A stretch of 64,000 bases of DNA from Nocardioides humilatus (GCF_008373755.1 NZ_VUJV01000006.1:396073-460072), one strand, 5' to 3'; positions 41,458-50,730 are shown, numbered from the stretch's first letter. The notes: a model not told the origin generated them from the letters alone. Numbers and translations are program-made.

Positions 41458-42392
41458 CCGTTCACTCCTCCGGTCTCGCGGCCGGTCAGCTCGAGGAAGA
41501 CGTCCTCGAGGTTGCGCTGGCCGAGGGTCAGCGACTCCGGGAGCACGCCGTGCTGCTCGCACCACCGGGAGACGACGGCGAGCGTCGACCCGTCGGCGGG
41601 TCCGGAGACCTGGAGGCTCAGCGGGTCGAGCACGATCAGCTCGGTCGAGGACCCGAGGGCGTCGGCCAGTGCCTGAGGCGCCCCCGGGGGGAACGGCTGG
41701 GTAACGACGAGCCGGATGGTCGCCACGGTGCCGCCGCGGGTCAGCTCGAGCGGCGACCCGCTGGCGACCAGGCGGCCCTTGTCGAGGATGTGGACCTGGT
41801 CGGCGAGGCGCTCGGCCTCCTCCAGGTAGTGGGTGGTGAGCACCACGGTCACGCCGTCGCCGCGCAGCTCCTCGAGGAGCTCCCACACCGTGCGGCGGAT
41901 CTGGGGGTCGAGCCCGGCGGTGGGCTCGTCGACGAAGACGAGCTCGGGGCGGCCGACGAGCGCCATCGCGAGTCCGAGGCGCTGCTGCTGACCCCCGGAG
42001 AGCCGGCGGTACGGCGTCCGCCCGCACTCGTGCAGGGCGAGCCGCTCCATGAGCAGACCGGTGTCGAGCGGACGGGCGTGGAGCCGGGCGACGTGACGGA
42101 GCATCTCGTCGGCGCGGACTCCGCTCCAGGCGCCGCCGGCCTGCAGCATCACGCCGATGCGTGGCATGAGGGCCTTGCGGTCGGCGAACGGGTCGAGCCC
42201 GAGCACCCGGACCGAACCCTCGTGCGGGCGGCGGTAGCCCTCGCAGGTCTCGAGCGTGGTGGTCTTGCCGGCCCCGTTGGGGCCCAGCACGGCCGTGATC
42301 GTGTGGGAAGCGACCTCGAGCGAAAGGCCGTTGACGGCCGCCTTCCCGCCGTAGGTCATGCGGAGATCGGCGATCTCGACGGCGGGCGACAC
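41454..42392 (-). CDS. ABC transporter ATP-binding protein (ABC-2 exporter)
   Basis: A 312-residue ATPase. It has Walker A GPNGAGKTTT, Q-loop MLQAGGAW, signature RLSGGQQQRLGLA, Walker B LVFVDEPTAGLD and the switch histidine in LTTHYLEEAE. A C-terminal domain of about 90 residues (VATIRLVVTQPFPPG to EDVFLELTGRE) is typical of drug/lipid ABC-2 exporters of the CcmA type. GTG 42392 starts VSPAVEIADLRMTYGG. An upstream in-frame ATG (42437) is possible but less family-like. Confidence 0.88.
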   Translation of the reverse strand: MSPAVEIADLRMTYGGKAAVNGLSLEVASHTITAVLGPNGAGKTTTLETCEGYRRPHEGSVRVLGLDPFADRKALMPRIGVMLQAGGAWSGVRADEMLRHVARLHARPLDTGLLMERLALHECGRTPYRRLSGGQQQRLGLAMALVGRPELVFVDEPTAGLDPQIRRTVWELLEELRGDGVTVVLTTHYLEEAERLADQVHILDKGRLVASGSPLELTRGGTVATIRLVVTQPFPPGAPQALADALGSSTELIVLDPLSLQVSGPADGSTLAVVSRWCEQHGVLPESLTLGQRNLEDVFLELTGRETGGVNG

Positions 42393-42402
42393 GGGCTGCA
42401 GT

Positions 42403-43320
42403 CTACGGAGCCGTGCGGGCCCGTCCGACGCGGGCACCTCGCCCGCGACGGGGGCCGTGGCGCAGGGCGGCGTCGAGGCGGTCGCGCTCGGGGCGGTCCC
42501 ATGCGGACCGGACGCGGGTCAGCGAGCTCGCCTTGACGTCCTGGGTGAGGAACGCCTGCGCGCCGGCCGCGATCGCGGGCTGGCGGCCCTCGATCGCCTT
42601 CACCGCCGCGAACACCGCCTCGGAGCGCCGCTCGACGAACCGGGCGCGGAGGGCGGCGCGGACGCCCGGAGCGGTCCAGTCGCCGGCCTCGCCGGCGACG
42701 TAGGTGACGGTCGAGGCGTCGACGGCATCGAGCAGGCAGTCGCCCAGGTGAGGGGCCACCGCGGGACCCCACTGGTCGAGGTCGGCCAGCAGCGGACGCA
42801 GGGTCGTGTTGTCGCTGTCGTCGAGATGGGCGCGCGCCAGCTCGATGCGCTCATGGACCGCTGCGTAGTCGAGCACGAGGAGGGCCAGCTCCTCGTCAGG
42901 GAAGTCGTCGCCGTCGTAATGCGCGTGGAGCACAGCGCGGAGGAGGGCGTCGTAGCCGGCGTCGCAGGTGCCCTCGACGGCGGGCATGGCACTGACGGCG
43001 CGCCGGATCACCGCGGCGAGCGAGGCATCGATGCCTTGGTGGCGCAGCCACGCGGCAACCAGCAGGGCGTCGCGGGGAAGCACGGGCCGGCCGATCGCGA
43101 CCGCCCAGGTGGTGGCGCGCAGCGACCGGGTCGCGAGCGCCTCGGCGCGCTGCTCGCGGGGGAGCCGGCCGACTCCGGCCGCGTCGAGCCACGGGTGGAG
43201 GGCAGCGGCACTCGGATCCTCGCGCCGCTCGTCCCAGGTGCCTTGGACCACGGAGAACTCAGCAGCGCGGTCGCCAGCGGCAAGGTCGGCGAGCAGGACG
43301 GCGACGTCGGCGTCGGTCAT
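42403..43320 (-). CDS. Hypothetical helical protein
   Basis: A 305-residue protein I do not recognise. It is rich in Ala, Leu, Asp and Arg, looks mostly helical, and has no signal peptide or membrane helix. A central acidic segment (HYDGDDFPDEELALLVLDYA) and a basic, low-complexity C-terminus (RHGPRRGRGARVGRARTAP) stand out. It ends 10 bases before the ABC ATPase start on the same strand, so co-transcription is likely. ATG 43320 was chosen over an upstream start at 43395. It is divergent from the small membrane protein at 43435. Confidence 0.65.
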   Translation of the reverse strand: MTDADVAVLLADLAAGDRAAEFSVVQGTWDERREDPSAAALHPWLDAAGVGRLPREQRAEALATRSLRATTWAVAIGRPVLPRDALLVAAWLRHQGIDASLAAVIRRAVSAMPAVEGTCDAGYDALLRAVLHAHYDGDDFPDEELALLVLDYAAVHERIELARAHLDDSDNTTLRPLLADLDQWGPAVAPHLGDCLLDAVDASTVTYVAGEAGDWTAPGVRAALRARFVERRSEAVFAAVKAIEGRQPAIAAGAQAFLTQDVKASSLTRVRSAWDRPERDRLDAALRHGPRRGRGARVGRARTAP

Positions 43321-43421
43321 GTGGTTACACCCCCAGGTGAAGCGGTCATGCAATGCAGCGGCCGCATTCTCGCGCAGAGTCGCGGGTGGTCCCAACTGCG
43401 GTTATCAGATGAGGTGCTGAC

Positions 43422-43427
43422 TACTCT
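43422..43427 (+). promoter_or_regulatory. Leaderless-type -10 hexamer
   Basis: TACTCT, a 7-base spacer, then the GTG at 43435. No Shine-Dalgarno sequence is present. Confidence 0.5.
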
Positions 43428-43434
43428 GAGCGCC

Positions 43435-43797
43435 GTGAATGGCTGGGTCCTCGGTGCCGTGCTGGTGCTGTCGGGGGTGGCGGGGATCCTCCTCGTCGTC
43501 CACCTGATCCGCGACCGTGTGGTCGAGGACGGCATGTTCGTCCTGCTCGGGGTCATCGAGCTCGTCCTGATCGGTCAGCTCGTCGCCGGGTGCGTCGCGC
43601 TGGCCCAGACCGACCGTGACGTTTCCGGAGCGCTCTTCGTGAGCTACCTGATCGGCAACCTCTGCGCGTTGCCGATCGGCGCCTTCTGGTCCCTCGCCGA
43701 GCGCAACCGGGCCGGGACCGCCGTACTGCTGCTGGCGGTGCTGACCGTCGCTGCGCTCGAGGTACGGCTCGACGCGATCTGGGCGGGGGCCGTGTGA
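43435..43797 (+). CDS. Small four-helix membrane protein
   Basis: A 120-residue hypothetical membrane protein with four hydrophobic helices (VLGAVLVLSGVAGILLVVHLI, FVLLGVIELVLIGQLVAGCVAL, ALFVSYLIGNLCALPIGAFW, AVLLLAVLTVAALEV). It overlaps the next membrane gene by 4 bases (GTGA). The pair lies just upstream of sufR but is separated from it by a promoter-like gap. I do not recognise the family. Confidence 0.7.
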   Translation: MNGWVLGAVLVLSGVAGILLVVHLIRDRVVEDGMFVLLGVIELVLIGQLVAGCVALAQTDRDVSGALFVSYLIGNLCALPIGAFWSLAERNRAGTAVLLLAVLTVAALEVRLDAIWAGAV

Positions 43798-44204
43798 GCG
43801 AGTTCGGCACCCGCGAGAGTGGCGCGCTGGCTGTCGGCTGGGGCCGCGCGCTCGTCTTCGCCTACGGCGTCTTCGCGGTCGCGGCCACGGGTCGCTCCGT
43901 GCTGCAGGTCAGCACCGAGTTCGACAAGGCTCCGCTGGCCTACTCCCTGTCGCTGCTGGCCGCGGCCGTCTACCTGGTGGCGACGACGTCGTTGCTGCTC
44001 GGCGGGGTGACCGGGTGGCGGGTCGCTGCGGTCGCGGTGAGCGTAGAACTGCTCGGAGTGCTGTCCGTCGGTGCGCTCAGCTACGCCGCGACGGCCCTCT
44101 TCCCCGACAAGACGGTGTGGTCCCACTTCGGCCAGGGCTACGGCTTCCTGCCGCTCGTCCTGCCCTTCGCTGGCCTCGCCTGGCTGCGCCACACGCGCCC
44201 CTGA
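43794..44204 (+). CDS. Small membrane protein, four helices
   Basis: A 136-residue hypothetical membrane protein. It has hydrophobic segments at ALVFAYGVFAVAATGRSVL, LAYSLSLLAAAVYLVATTSLLL, VAAVAVSVELLGVLSVGALS and LPLVLPFAGLAWL. The GVFAVAATGRSVLQVSTEFDKAPLAYSLS block looks conserved in actinobacterial membrane proteins of unknown role. It is coupled to the preceding gene and ends 58 bases before sufR. Confidence 0.7.
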   Translation: MSEFGTRESGALAVGWGRALVFAYGVFAVAATGRSVLQVSTEFDKAPLAYSLSLLAAAVYLVATTSLLLGGVTGWRVAAVAVSVELLGVLSVGALSYAATALFPDKTVWSHFGQGYGFLPLVLPFAGLAWLRHTRP

Positions 44205-44222
44205 ACGCTACTTAGGGTGACC

Positions 44223-44250
44223 TTGCTTGAAGGTCGGGAAGCATTAACGT
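44223..44250 (+). promoter_or_regulatory. Candidate suf operon promoter
   Basis: TTGCTT (44223-44228), a 16-base spacer and TAACGT (44245-44250) make a reasonable sigma-A-type promoter. A TTAGG...CCTTG stretch at 44212-44225 loosely recalls a DtxR/IdeR iron box, but too many positions differ for a call. Confidence 0.4.
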
Positions 44251-44251
44251 C

Positions 44252-44266
44252 ACACTTGTGTTGTGG
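44252..44266. promoter_or_regulatory. Candidate SufR operator
   Basis: ACACT, five bases, TGTGG. This matches the inverted repeat ACACT-N5-TGTGA reported for M. tuberculosis SufR at nine of ten fixed positions. It sits between the putative -10 and the first possible sufR starts, so the regulator could block its own operon. Confidence 0.6.
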
Positions 44267-44940
44267 AAAACGTGGCCACCGACCTGGATCAGCCGACGCG
44301 GCAGCGCGTCGTGCGTTCGATCCTGGTCAACGGACCCTCCACGGCGGCGGCTCTCGGTGAGCGTCTCGACCTGACACCGGCTGCCGTACGGCGCCACCTC
44401 GAGCACCTCCTGGAGGAGGGCGCGGTCGAGGCTCGTGACCCTCGTCAGATCGGTTCTCGCGGGCGCGGACGTCCGGCGAAGGTGTTCGCACTGACCGAGC
44501 ACGGTCGCGACGGCTTTGACCAGCAATACGACGACCTGGCCAACGAGGCGCTTCGGTTCCTCGCTGAGACGGCCGGTCCCGACGCGGTCAAGGCGTTCGC
44601 GGAGCGGCGGGCCAGCTTCATCGAGGAGCGGTTCCCGATCGTGGCCGCCGCCCATCCCGAGGCGACCCCGGCCGAGGTGCTGGCGCTCGTGTTCACCGCC
44701 GAGGGCTACGCGGCGTCGGTCCGCGAGCTGCCGGTCGTCGGTGAGCAGCTGTGCCAGCAGCACTGCCCGGTGTCCCACGTGGCCCACGAGTTCCCCCAGC
44801 TGTGCGAGGCCGAGACGGCGGCGATCAGCCGGGTCCTCGGCACCCACGTACAACGTCTGGCGACGATCGCCCACGGCGACGGCGTCTGCACCACGTGCAT
44901 CCCCAACAAGTCCAACAAGAAGGAGCAGGTCACCTCATGA
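44263..44940 (+). CDS. sufR: Iron-sulfur cluster biosynthesis transcriptional regulator SufR
   Basis: A 225-residue winged-helix regulator. The N-terminal HTH ([36 protein letters not shown]) is followed by a [16 protein letters not shown] wing. A C-terminal sensor region carries C164, C168, C181, C209 and C212, enough for an oxygen- or NO-sensitive [4Fe-4S] cluster. Family members repress suf genes when clusters are plentiful. GTG 44263 was used, but the in-frame GTG at 44272 is also possible and would leave the operator fully upstream. It overlaps sufB by 4 bases. Confidence 0.92.
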   Translation: MENVATDLDQPTRQRVVRSILVNGPSTAAALGERLDLTPAAVRRHLEHLLEEGAVEARDPRQIGSRGRGRPAKVFALTEHGRDGFDQQYDDLANEALRFLAETAGPDAVKAFAERRASFIEERFPIVAAAHPEATPAEVLALVFTAEGYAASVRELPVVGEQLCQQHCPVSHVAHEFPQLCEAETAAISRVLGTHVQRLATIAHGDGVCTTCIPNKSNKKEQVTS

Positions 44941-46355
44941 CCTCCATCGAGGACCTCAACCCGGAGCTCAAGGGCATCGGTCGCTACGAGTTCGGCTGGT
45001 CCGACAAGAACGACGTCGGCGCTGACGCCAAGCGTGGCCTCAGCGAGGAGGTCGTCCGCAACATCTCCGCGCTGAAGTCCGAGCCGCAGTGGATGCTCGA
45101 CCTCCGGCTGAAGGGCCTCAAGCTCTTCGACCGCAAGCCGATGCCGACGTGGGGTTCGGACCTGTCGGCGATCGACTTCGACAACATCAAGTACTTCGTG
45201 CGCTCCTCGGAGAAGCAGGCTGCGACCTGGGATGACCTCCCCGAGGACATCAAGAACACCTACGACAAGCTCGGCATCCCGGAGGCGGAGAAGCAGCGCC
45301 TGGTCTCCGGCGTCGCCGCGCAGTACGAGTCCGAGGTCGTCTACCACTCGATCCGTGAGGACCTCGAGGCCCAGGGCGTGCTCTTCCTCGACACCGACAC
45401 GGCGCTCAAGGAGCAGCCGGAGCTGTTCCAGGAGTACTTCGGCACCGTGATCCCGGTCGGCGACAACAAGTTCGCCGCGCTCAACACCTCGGTGTGGTCG
45501 GGTGGCTCCTTCATCTACGTGCCGAAGGGTGTCCACGTCGACATCCCGCTCCAGGCCTACTTCCGGATCAACACCGAGAACATGGGCCAGTTCGAGCGCA
45601 CGCTGATCATCGTCGACGAGGACGCCTACGTTCACTACGTCGAAGGCTGCACCGCGCCGATCTACTCGTCGGACTCGCTGCACTCCGCGGTCGTCGAGAT
45701 CATCGTGAAGAAGGGCGGCCGCTGCCGCTACACGACCATCCAGAACTGGTCCAACAACGTCTACAACCTCGTCACCAAGCGCGCGGTCTGCGAGGCCGGC
45801 GCGACGATGGAGTGGGTCGACGGCAACATCGGCTCCAAGGTGACGATGAAGTACCCCGCCATCTACCTGATGGGCGAGCACGCCAAGGGCGAGACGCTCT
45901 CGATCGCGTTCGCGGGCGAGGGCCAGCACCAGGACGCCGGCGCCAAGATGGTGCACGCGGCGCCCAACACGTCGAGCTCGATCCTGTCCAAGTCGGTCGC
46001 GCGCGGCGGTGGCCGGACGTCGTACCGCGGTCTGATCCAGATCAACGAGGGTGCGCACGGCTCGAAGTCCAACGTGCTGTGCGACGCACTGCTCGTCGAC
46101 CAGATCAGCCGGTCCGACACCTACCCCTACGTCGACATCCGCGAGGACGACGTGTCGATGGGTCACGAGGCCTCGGTCTCGAAGGTCTCCGACGACCAGC
46201 TCTTCTACCTCATGTCACGCGGCATGGAGCAGGACGAGGCGATGGCCATGATCGTGCGCGGTTTCGTCGAGCCGATCGCCAAGGAGCTCCCGATGGAGTA
46301 CGCCCTGGAACTCAACCGGCTCATCGAGCTGCAGATGGAAGGAGCCGTCGGCTGA
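44937..46355 (+). CDS. sufB: Fe-S cluster assembly protein SufB
   Basis: A 472-residue SufB, the scaffold subunit of the SufBC2D complex on which clusters are built. It has the standard [14 protein letters not shown] start, [39 protein letters not shown] and the C-terminal NVLCDALL with the conserved cysteine, then [23 protein letters not shown]. No intein interrupts it, unlike M. tuberculosis SufB. The ATG overlaps the sufR stop (ATGA), and sufD starts one base into its own stop. Confidence 0.96.
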   Translation: MTSIEDLNPELKGIGRYEFGWSDKNDVGADAKRGLSEEVVRNISALKSEPQWMLDLRLKGLKLFDRKPMPTWGSDLSAIDFDNIKYFVRSSEKQAATWDDLPEDIKNTYDKLGIPEAEKQRLVSGVAAQYESEVVYHSIREDLEAQGVLFLDTDTALKEQPELFQEYFGTVIPVGDNKFAALNTSVWSGGSFIYVPKGVHVDIPLQAYFRINTENMGQFERTLIIVDEDAYVHYVEGCTAPIYSSDSLHSAVVEIIVKKGGRCRYTTIQNWSNNVYNLVTKRAVCEAGATMEWVDGNIGSKVTMKYPAIYLMGEHAKGETLSIAFAGEGQHQDAGAKMVHAAPNTSSSILSKSVARGGGRTSYRGLIQINEGAHGSKSNVLCDALLVDQISRSDTYPYVDIREDDVSMGHEASVSKVSDDQLFYLMSRGMEQDEAMAMIVRGFVEPIAKELPMEYALELNRLIELQMEGAVG

Positions 46356-47530
46356 TGTCGGCAGTTGCAACACCGGTCGAAGGAGCTCTCGAGGTCGACC
46401 GGGTGGATTCCCACCTGCACCCGGAAGGGTCGTTCAACGTGGACGACCACCCGGTGCCCACCGGCCGTGAGGAGATCTGGCGGTTCACGCCGCTCAAGCG
46501 ACTCAAGGGCCTGCACCTCGACGTACCGCTCTCCGGGACGTCCTACGACGCCTCGATCGAGGCGCCCGAGGGCGTCCAGGTCGAGCGCATCACGGACGGC
46601 TCGCTGAAGGGCGTCAGCGGCCTCGTGCCGTGGGACCGGATCGCGGCGCGTGCGCTGGCTGAGGCGGGCGAGACCCTTGCGGTCACCATCCCGGCCGAGA
46701 CCGAGCTCGACCGCCCCGTGTTCGTCACCCTCAAGGGCACCGGCACCGACGAGGCGACCGCTACCCACGCGGTGATCCGTGCGGAGCGGTTCAGCAGCGC
46801 CACCGTCATCGTGCGGTTCGAGGGCGCGATGACGCTGGCCGACAACGTCGAGGTCGTCGTCGAGGACGGCGCCAAGCTGACCCTGGTCAGCATCGACGAC
46901 TGGGCCGACGACGCCGTTCACGTCGGTCACCGGCACATCCGGGTAGGCCGCGACGCGGAGTTCAAGCACGTCGACATCACCATCGGTGGTGACGTCGTCC
47001 GTCACGACACCACCGCCGAATACTCCGGCCCCGGCGGCTCGGTCGAGATGCTCGGCCTCTACTTCGCCGACGCCGGCCAGCACATCGAGCACCGGCTCTT
47101 CGTCGACCACACCGCCCCCAAGACCAAGAGCCACGTGGTCTACAAGGGCGCGCTGCAGGGCGAGAAGGCGCACACCGTCTGGATCGGCAACGTCTTGATC
47201 CGCAAGGTGGCCGAAGGCATCGAGACCTACGAGGAGAACCGCAACCTGGTCCTCACCGAGGGGTGCCACGCCGACTCCGTTCCCAACCTCGAGATCGAGA
47301 CCGGCGAGATCGCCGGTGCCGGTCACGCGTCGGCGACCGCGCGCTTCGACGACGAGCAGCTCTTCTACCTCCGCTCGCGAGGCATCTCCGAGCAGGAGGC
47401 GCAGCGCCTGGTCGTCCACGGCTTCTTCAACGACCTGATCCGCAAGATCGGCGTGCCCGAGCTCGAAGAGCAGCTCGCTGCCACGGTCGAGGCGGAGCTG
47501 GCCAAGAACGTCCTCAAGGAACTCGCATGA
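46355..47530 (+). CDS. sufD: Fe-S cluster assembly protein SufD
   Basis: A 391-residue SufD, the SufB paralogue of the complex, needed for iron delivery. It has the N-terminal PTGREEIWRFTPLKRL, a beta-helix core with DHTAPKTKSHVVYKGAL, RKVAEGIETYEENRNLVL and the C-terminal GAGHASATARFDDEQLFYLRSRGI. It overlaps sufB by 1 base (TGATG) and the Rieske gene by 4 bases. Confidence 0.95.
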   Translation: MSAVATPVEGALEVDRVDSHLHPEGSFNVDDHPVPTGREEIWRFTPLKRLKGLHLDVPLSGTSYDASIEAPEGVQVERITDGSLKGVSGLVPWDRIAARALAEAGETLAVTIPAETELDRPVFVTLKGTGTDEATATHAVIRAERFSSATVIVRFEGAMTLADNVEVVVEDGAKLTLVSIDDWADDAVHVGHRHIRVGRDAEFKHVDITIGGDVVRHDTTAEYSGPGGSVEMLGLYFADAGQHIEHRLFVDHTAPKTKSHVVYKGALQGEKAHTVWIGNVLIRKVAEGIETYEENRNLVLTEGCHADSVPNLEIETGEIAGAGHASATARFDDEQLFYLRSRGISEQEAQRLVVHGFFNDLIRKIGVPELEEQLAATVEAELAKNVLKELA

Positions 47531-47862
47531 CCTTCGAGCGCGCCTGCGCGCTGGCCGACGTACCCGCTGACGAGGCGCTCGCCGTCACGATCGGCGAGTA
47601 CGACGTCGCGATCGCCAAGGACGGCGACGAGTACTTCGCGCTGCAGGACCTGTGCTCGCACGCGTCCGTCTCCCTCTCGGAGGGCGAGGTCGCCAACGGC
47701 GCGGTCGAGTGCTGGCTGCACGGCTCGTGCTTCGAGCTGCGCACCGGCAAGCCCACCCACTTCCCGGCGACCGAGGCGGTCGCCACCTTCCCTGTCGAGA
47801 TCCGTGGAGACGACCTCTACGTCGACGTCACCACCACCGTGAACGGAGTCACCCCCGCATGA
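47527..47862 (+). CDS. Rieske-type ferredoxin of the SUF operon
   Basis: A 111-residue Rieske [2Fe-2S] ferredoxin of the non-heme oxygenase type. Ligands are CSH and CxxH in DLCSHASVSLSEGEV and ECWLHGSCFEL. The domain lacks the disulfide pair of high-potential Rieske proteins. Encoded between sufD and sufC and overlapping both by 4 bases, it may donate electrons during cluster assembly. This gene order is common in actinobacteria, but its role is not settled. Confidence 0.9.
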   Translation: MTFERACALADVPADEALAVTIGEYDVAIAKDGDEYFALQDLCSHASVSLSEGEVANGAVECWLHGSCFELRTGKPTHFPATEAVATFPVEIRGDDLYVDVTTTVNGVTPA

Positions 47863-48617
47863 GCACCCTGGAGATCAAGGACCTGCACGTCTCGGTCAAC
47901 ACCGAGGACGGCCCCAAGGAGATCCTCAAGGGCGTCACGCTGACCATCAAGGACGGCGAGACCCACGCGATCATGGGCCCCAACGGCTCGGGCAAGTCCA
48001 CGCTGGCCTACTCGATCGCCGGTCACCCGCGCTACGAGGTCACCGGCGGCACCGTGACGCTCGACGGCGAGGACGTGCTGGAGATGTCGGTCGACGAGCG
48101 CGCTCGCGCCGGCCTGTTCCTGGCCATGCAGTACCCCGTCGAGGTGCCCGGCGTCTCGGTGTCGAACTTCCTGCGGACCGCCAAGACGGCGATCAGCGGT
48201 GAGGCGCCGAAGCTGCGCACCTGGGTCAAGGACGTCAACGGCGCCCTGGACCTGATGAACCTCGACTCGACGTTCTCCTCGCGCTCGGTCAACGAGGGCT
48301 TCTCCGGTGGCGAGAAGAAGCGCCACGAGATCGCCCAGCTCGACCTGCTCGACCCGAAGGTCGCGATCCTCGACGAGACCGACTCAGGCCTCGACATCGA
48401 CGCGCTGAAGGTCGTCTCCGAGGGCGTCAACCGGTTCCGCGAGCGCGACAACAAGGGTGTCCTGCTGATCACGCACTACACGCGGATCCTGCGCTACATC
48501 AAGCCCGACTACGTCCACGTCTTCGTCGACGGCAAGGTCGCCGACGAGGGTGGTCCGGAGCTGGCTGACGAGCTCGAGGCCAACGGCTACGAGAAGTACC
48601 TCGGGTCGAAGGTCTGA
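47859..48617 (+). CDS. sufC: Fe-S cluster assembly ATPase SufC
   Basis: A 252-residue ABC-type ATPase that drives conformational change of SufB-SufD. It has Walker A GPNGSGKST, Q-loop AMQYPVEVPGVS, signature FSGGEKKRHEIAQ, Walker B VAILDETDSGLD and LLITHYTRIL. It is soluble, with no membrane partner. The ATG overlaps the Rieske gene stop (ATGA); sufS follows after 2 bases. Confidence 0.96.
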   Translation: MSTLEIKDLHVSVNTEDGPKEILKGVTLTIKDGETHAIMGPNGSGKSTLAYSIAGHPRYEVTGGTVTLDGEDVLEMSVDERARAGLFLAMQYPVEVPGVSVSNFLRTAKTAISGEAPKLRTWVKDVNGALDLMNLDSTFSSRSVNEGFSGGEKKRHEIAQLDLLDPKVAILDETDSGLDIDALKVVSEGVNRFRERDNKGVLLITHYTRILRYIKPDYVHVFVDGKVADEGGPELADELEANGYEKYLGSKV

Positions 48618-48619
48618 CG

Positions 48620-49882
48620 ATGACCACGTCGTCGGGGCTCCGTCTCCCGGGACTGCTGCCCGAGCTCGAGGTGGTCCGCAAGGACTTCCCGATCCTCGAG
48701 CGCGTGCTCGCGGGTGGACAGCCGCTGGTCTACCTCGACAGCGCCAACACCTCGCAGAAGCCGCAGGTGGTGATCGACGCGATGGTCGACCATCTCGAGC
48801 GCCACAACGCCAACATCGCCCGCGCCATGCACCAGCTCGGCGCCGAGTCGACGGCGGCGTTCGAGGAAGCCCGCGACAAGGTGGCGCGGTTCCTCAACGC
48901 TCGTTCGCGCAACGAGGTCATCTTCACCAAGAACGCCACCGAGGCGCTCAACCTGCTGGCTCGGACGATCGAGCTCGGCCCGGGCGACAACGTCGTGATC
49001 ACGGAGATGGAGCACCACTCCAACATCGTGTCGTGGCAGCTCGCGTGCGAGCGCTCGGGTGCGGAGCTGCGCTGGTTCGGCCTGACCGACGACGGACAGC
49101 TCGACCTGAGCAACGCCGACCAGCTGGTCGACGACAACACCAAGGTCGTCGCGTTCACGTGGGTCTCCAACATGCTGGGCACGATCAACCCGGTGGCCGA
49201 CCTGGCGGCGCGCGCGAAGGCCGCGGGTGCCGTGTCGGTGATCGACGCCTCGCAGGCGGCACCGCAGCTGGTGGTCGACGTGCAGGCGGTCGTGTGCGAC
49301 TTCCTGGTCTTCACCGGACACAAGGTCTGCGGTCCGACGGGCATCGGCGTGCTGTGGGGCCGCGAAGAGCTGCTCAACGAGCTGCCGCCCTTCCACGGCG
49401 GTGGCGAGATGATCGAGACCGTCACGATGGCGCGCTCGACCTACGCCAAGGCCCCCCACCGCTTCGAGGCCGGCACGCCGCCGATCGTCGAGGCCGTCGG
49501 GCTCGGTGCCGCGGTCGAATACCTCGGCCACCTCGGGCTCGACGCCGTGCACGCGCACGAGCAGGCGATCACGGGCTACGCACTCGAGGGGCTGGCCACC
49601 GTGCCTGGCCTGACCGTGCTCGGGCCGACGGACGCCACCCAGCGCGGAGGCGCGATCTCCTTCGAGCTCGACGGCGTGCACCCGCACGACATCGCCCAGG
49701 TGCTCGACTCCCGGGGCGTCGCCGTACGTGCTGGCCACCACTGCGCGAAGCCCGCGCACGCTCGCTACGGCGTGCAGAGCTCGACCCGCATGTCGTCGTA
49801 CCTCTACACGACGCCGGGGGAGATCGATGCGCTCGTCGAGGCCCTGGAATACACCCGGTCGTACTTCAAGTTGGGTTCGTGA
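48620..49882 (+). CDS. sufS: Cysteine desulfurase SufS
   Basis: A 420-residue group II cysteine desulfurase that takes sulfur from cysteine with PLP. It has YLDSANTSQKP, TKNATEALNLL, MEHHSNIVSWQ, the PLP lysine in FTGHKVCGPTG, and the persulfide cysteine in RAGHHCAKPAH near the C-terminus. Its stop overlaps the sufU ATG by one base. Confidence 0.95.
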   Translation: MTTSSGLRLPGLLPELEVVRKDFPILERVLAGGQPLVYLDSANTSQKPQVVIDAMVDHLERHNANIARAMHQLGAESTAAFEEARDKVARFLNARSRNEVIFTKNATEALNLLARTIELGPGDNVVITEMEHHSNIVSWQLACERSGAELRWFGLTDDGQLDLSNADQLVDDNTKVVAFTWVSNMLGTINPVADLAARAKAAGAVSVIDASQAAPQLVVDVQAVVCDFLVFTGHKVCGPTGIGVLWGREELLNELPPFHGGGEMIETVTMARSTYAKAPHRFEAGTPPIVEAVGLGAAVEYLGHLGLDAVHAHEQAITGYALEGLATVPGLTVLGPTDATQRGGAISFELDGVHPHDIAQVLDSRGVAVRAGHHCAKPAHARYGVQSSTRMSSYLYTTPGEIDALVEALEYTRSYFKLGS

Positions 49883-50334
49883 TGACTGCGCAAGACCTGG
49901 ATGCCCTCTATCAGGAGATCATCCTCGACCACTACAAGAACCCCCACGGCAAGGGACTCCGTGAGGAGTTCGAGGCCGAGGTGCACCACGTCAACCCCAC
50001 GTGTGGCGACGAGGTGACCCTGCGGGTCCACGTCGCTGACGGAGTGGTCGAGGACGTGTCCTACGCCGCCGTGGGGTGCTCGATCTCGCAGGCGTCGGCG
50101 TCGGTGCTCTACGACCTCGTCGTGGGCAAGCCGGTCGCCGAGGCGATGGAGATCCACGAGGAGTTCTTGGCCCTCATGCAGGGCAAGGGCACCGTGGAGC
50201 CCGACGAGGAAGTGCTCGAGGACGCGATCGCCTTCGCCGGCGTCGCGAAGTTCCCTGCGCGCGTGAAGTGCGCACTGTTGTCGTGGATGGCGTGGAAAGA
50301 CGCCACCGTCCAAGCCGGAGGAAGCAATGACTGA
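49882..50334 (+). CDS. sufU: SufU, zinc-dependent sulfur acceptor
   Basis: A 150-residue SufU that accepts persulfide sulfur from SufS. The zinc ligands are recognisable as C and D in NPTCGDEV, C in VGCSISQASAS and C in RVKCALLSW. The LYQEIILDHYKNP start and the insert between the second and third ligands mark it as SufU rather than IscU. It overlaps sufT by 8 bases. Confidence 0.94.
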   Translation: MTAQDLDALYQEIILDHYKNPHGKGLREEFEAEVHHVNPTCGDEVTLRVHVADGVVEDVSYAAVGCSISQASASVLYDLVVGKPVAEAMEIHEEFLALMQGKGTVEPDEEVLEDAIAFAGVAKFPARVKCALLSWMAWKDATVQAGGSND

Positions 50335-50722
50335 GCAGACCGAGCGCAGCCAGATCGACCATGGTGACCTCCCCGAGGTCCCCGAGGCCGCTGGAGCGAC
50401 GGGTGCCGTCGGTACGACGACCGTCGATGACGTCACGGAGGCGATGAAGGACGTCGTCGATCCCGAGCTCGGCATCAACGTGGTCGACCTCGGCCTCGTC
50501 TACGGCGTCCACCTCGATGACAGCTCCAACGTCGTGCTCGACATGACGCTCACCTCGGCGGCCTGCCCGCTCACCGACGTGATCACCGACCAGACGGAGT
50601 CCGCGCTCGAGGGCCTGGTCAACGACGTCGCGATCAACTGGGTCTGGATGCCGCCGTGGGGCCCCGACAAGATCACCGACGACGGCCGCGAGCAGCTGCG
50701 CGCCCTCGGCTTCAACGTCTGA
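50327..50722 (+). CDS. sufT: SufT / MIP18-family metal-sulfur cluster assembly factor
   Basis: A 131-residue protein with a variable N-terminus of about 30 residues and a DUF59/MIP18 domain: VVDPELGINVVDLGLVY, LDMTLTSAACPLTDVI (conserved cysteine) and WMPPWGPDKITDDGREQL. It helps cluster maturation or transfer. It overlaps the sufU end by 8 bases and is the last gene of the operon, ending 8 bases before the 22-bp repeat array. Confidence 0.92.
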   Translation: MTEQTERSQIDHGDLPEVPEAAGATGAVGTTTVDDVTEAMKDVVDPELGINVVDLGLVYGVHLDDSSNVVLDMTLTSAACPLTDVITDQTESALEGLVNDVAINWVWMPPWGPDKITDDGREQLRALGFNV

Positions 50723-50730
50723 TCTCCCGC

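Noticed and set aside
44212-44230. IdeR/DtxR iron box upstream of sufR
   Set aside because: About 12 of 19 positions fit, but the right half-site is poor. It is mentioned only as a remark in the promoter entry.
44937-46355. Intein in sufB, as in M. tuberculosis
   Set aside because: The protein is 472 residues with continuous family motifs and no insertion.
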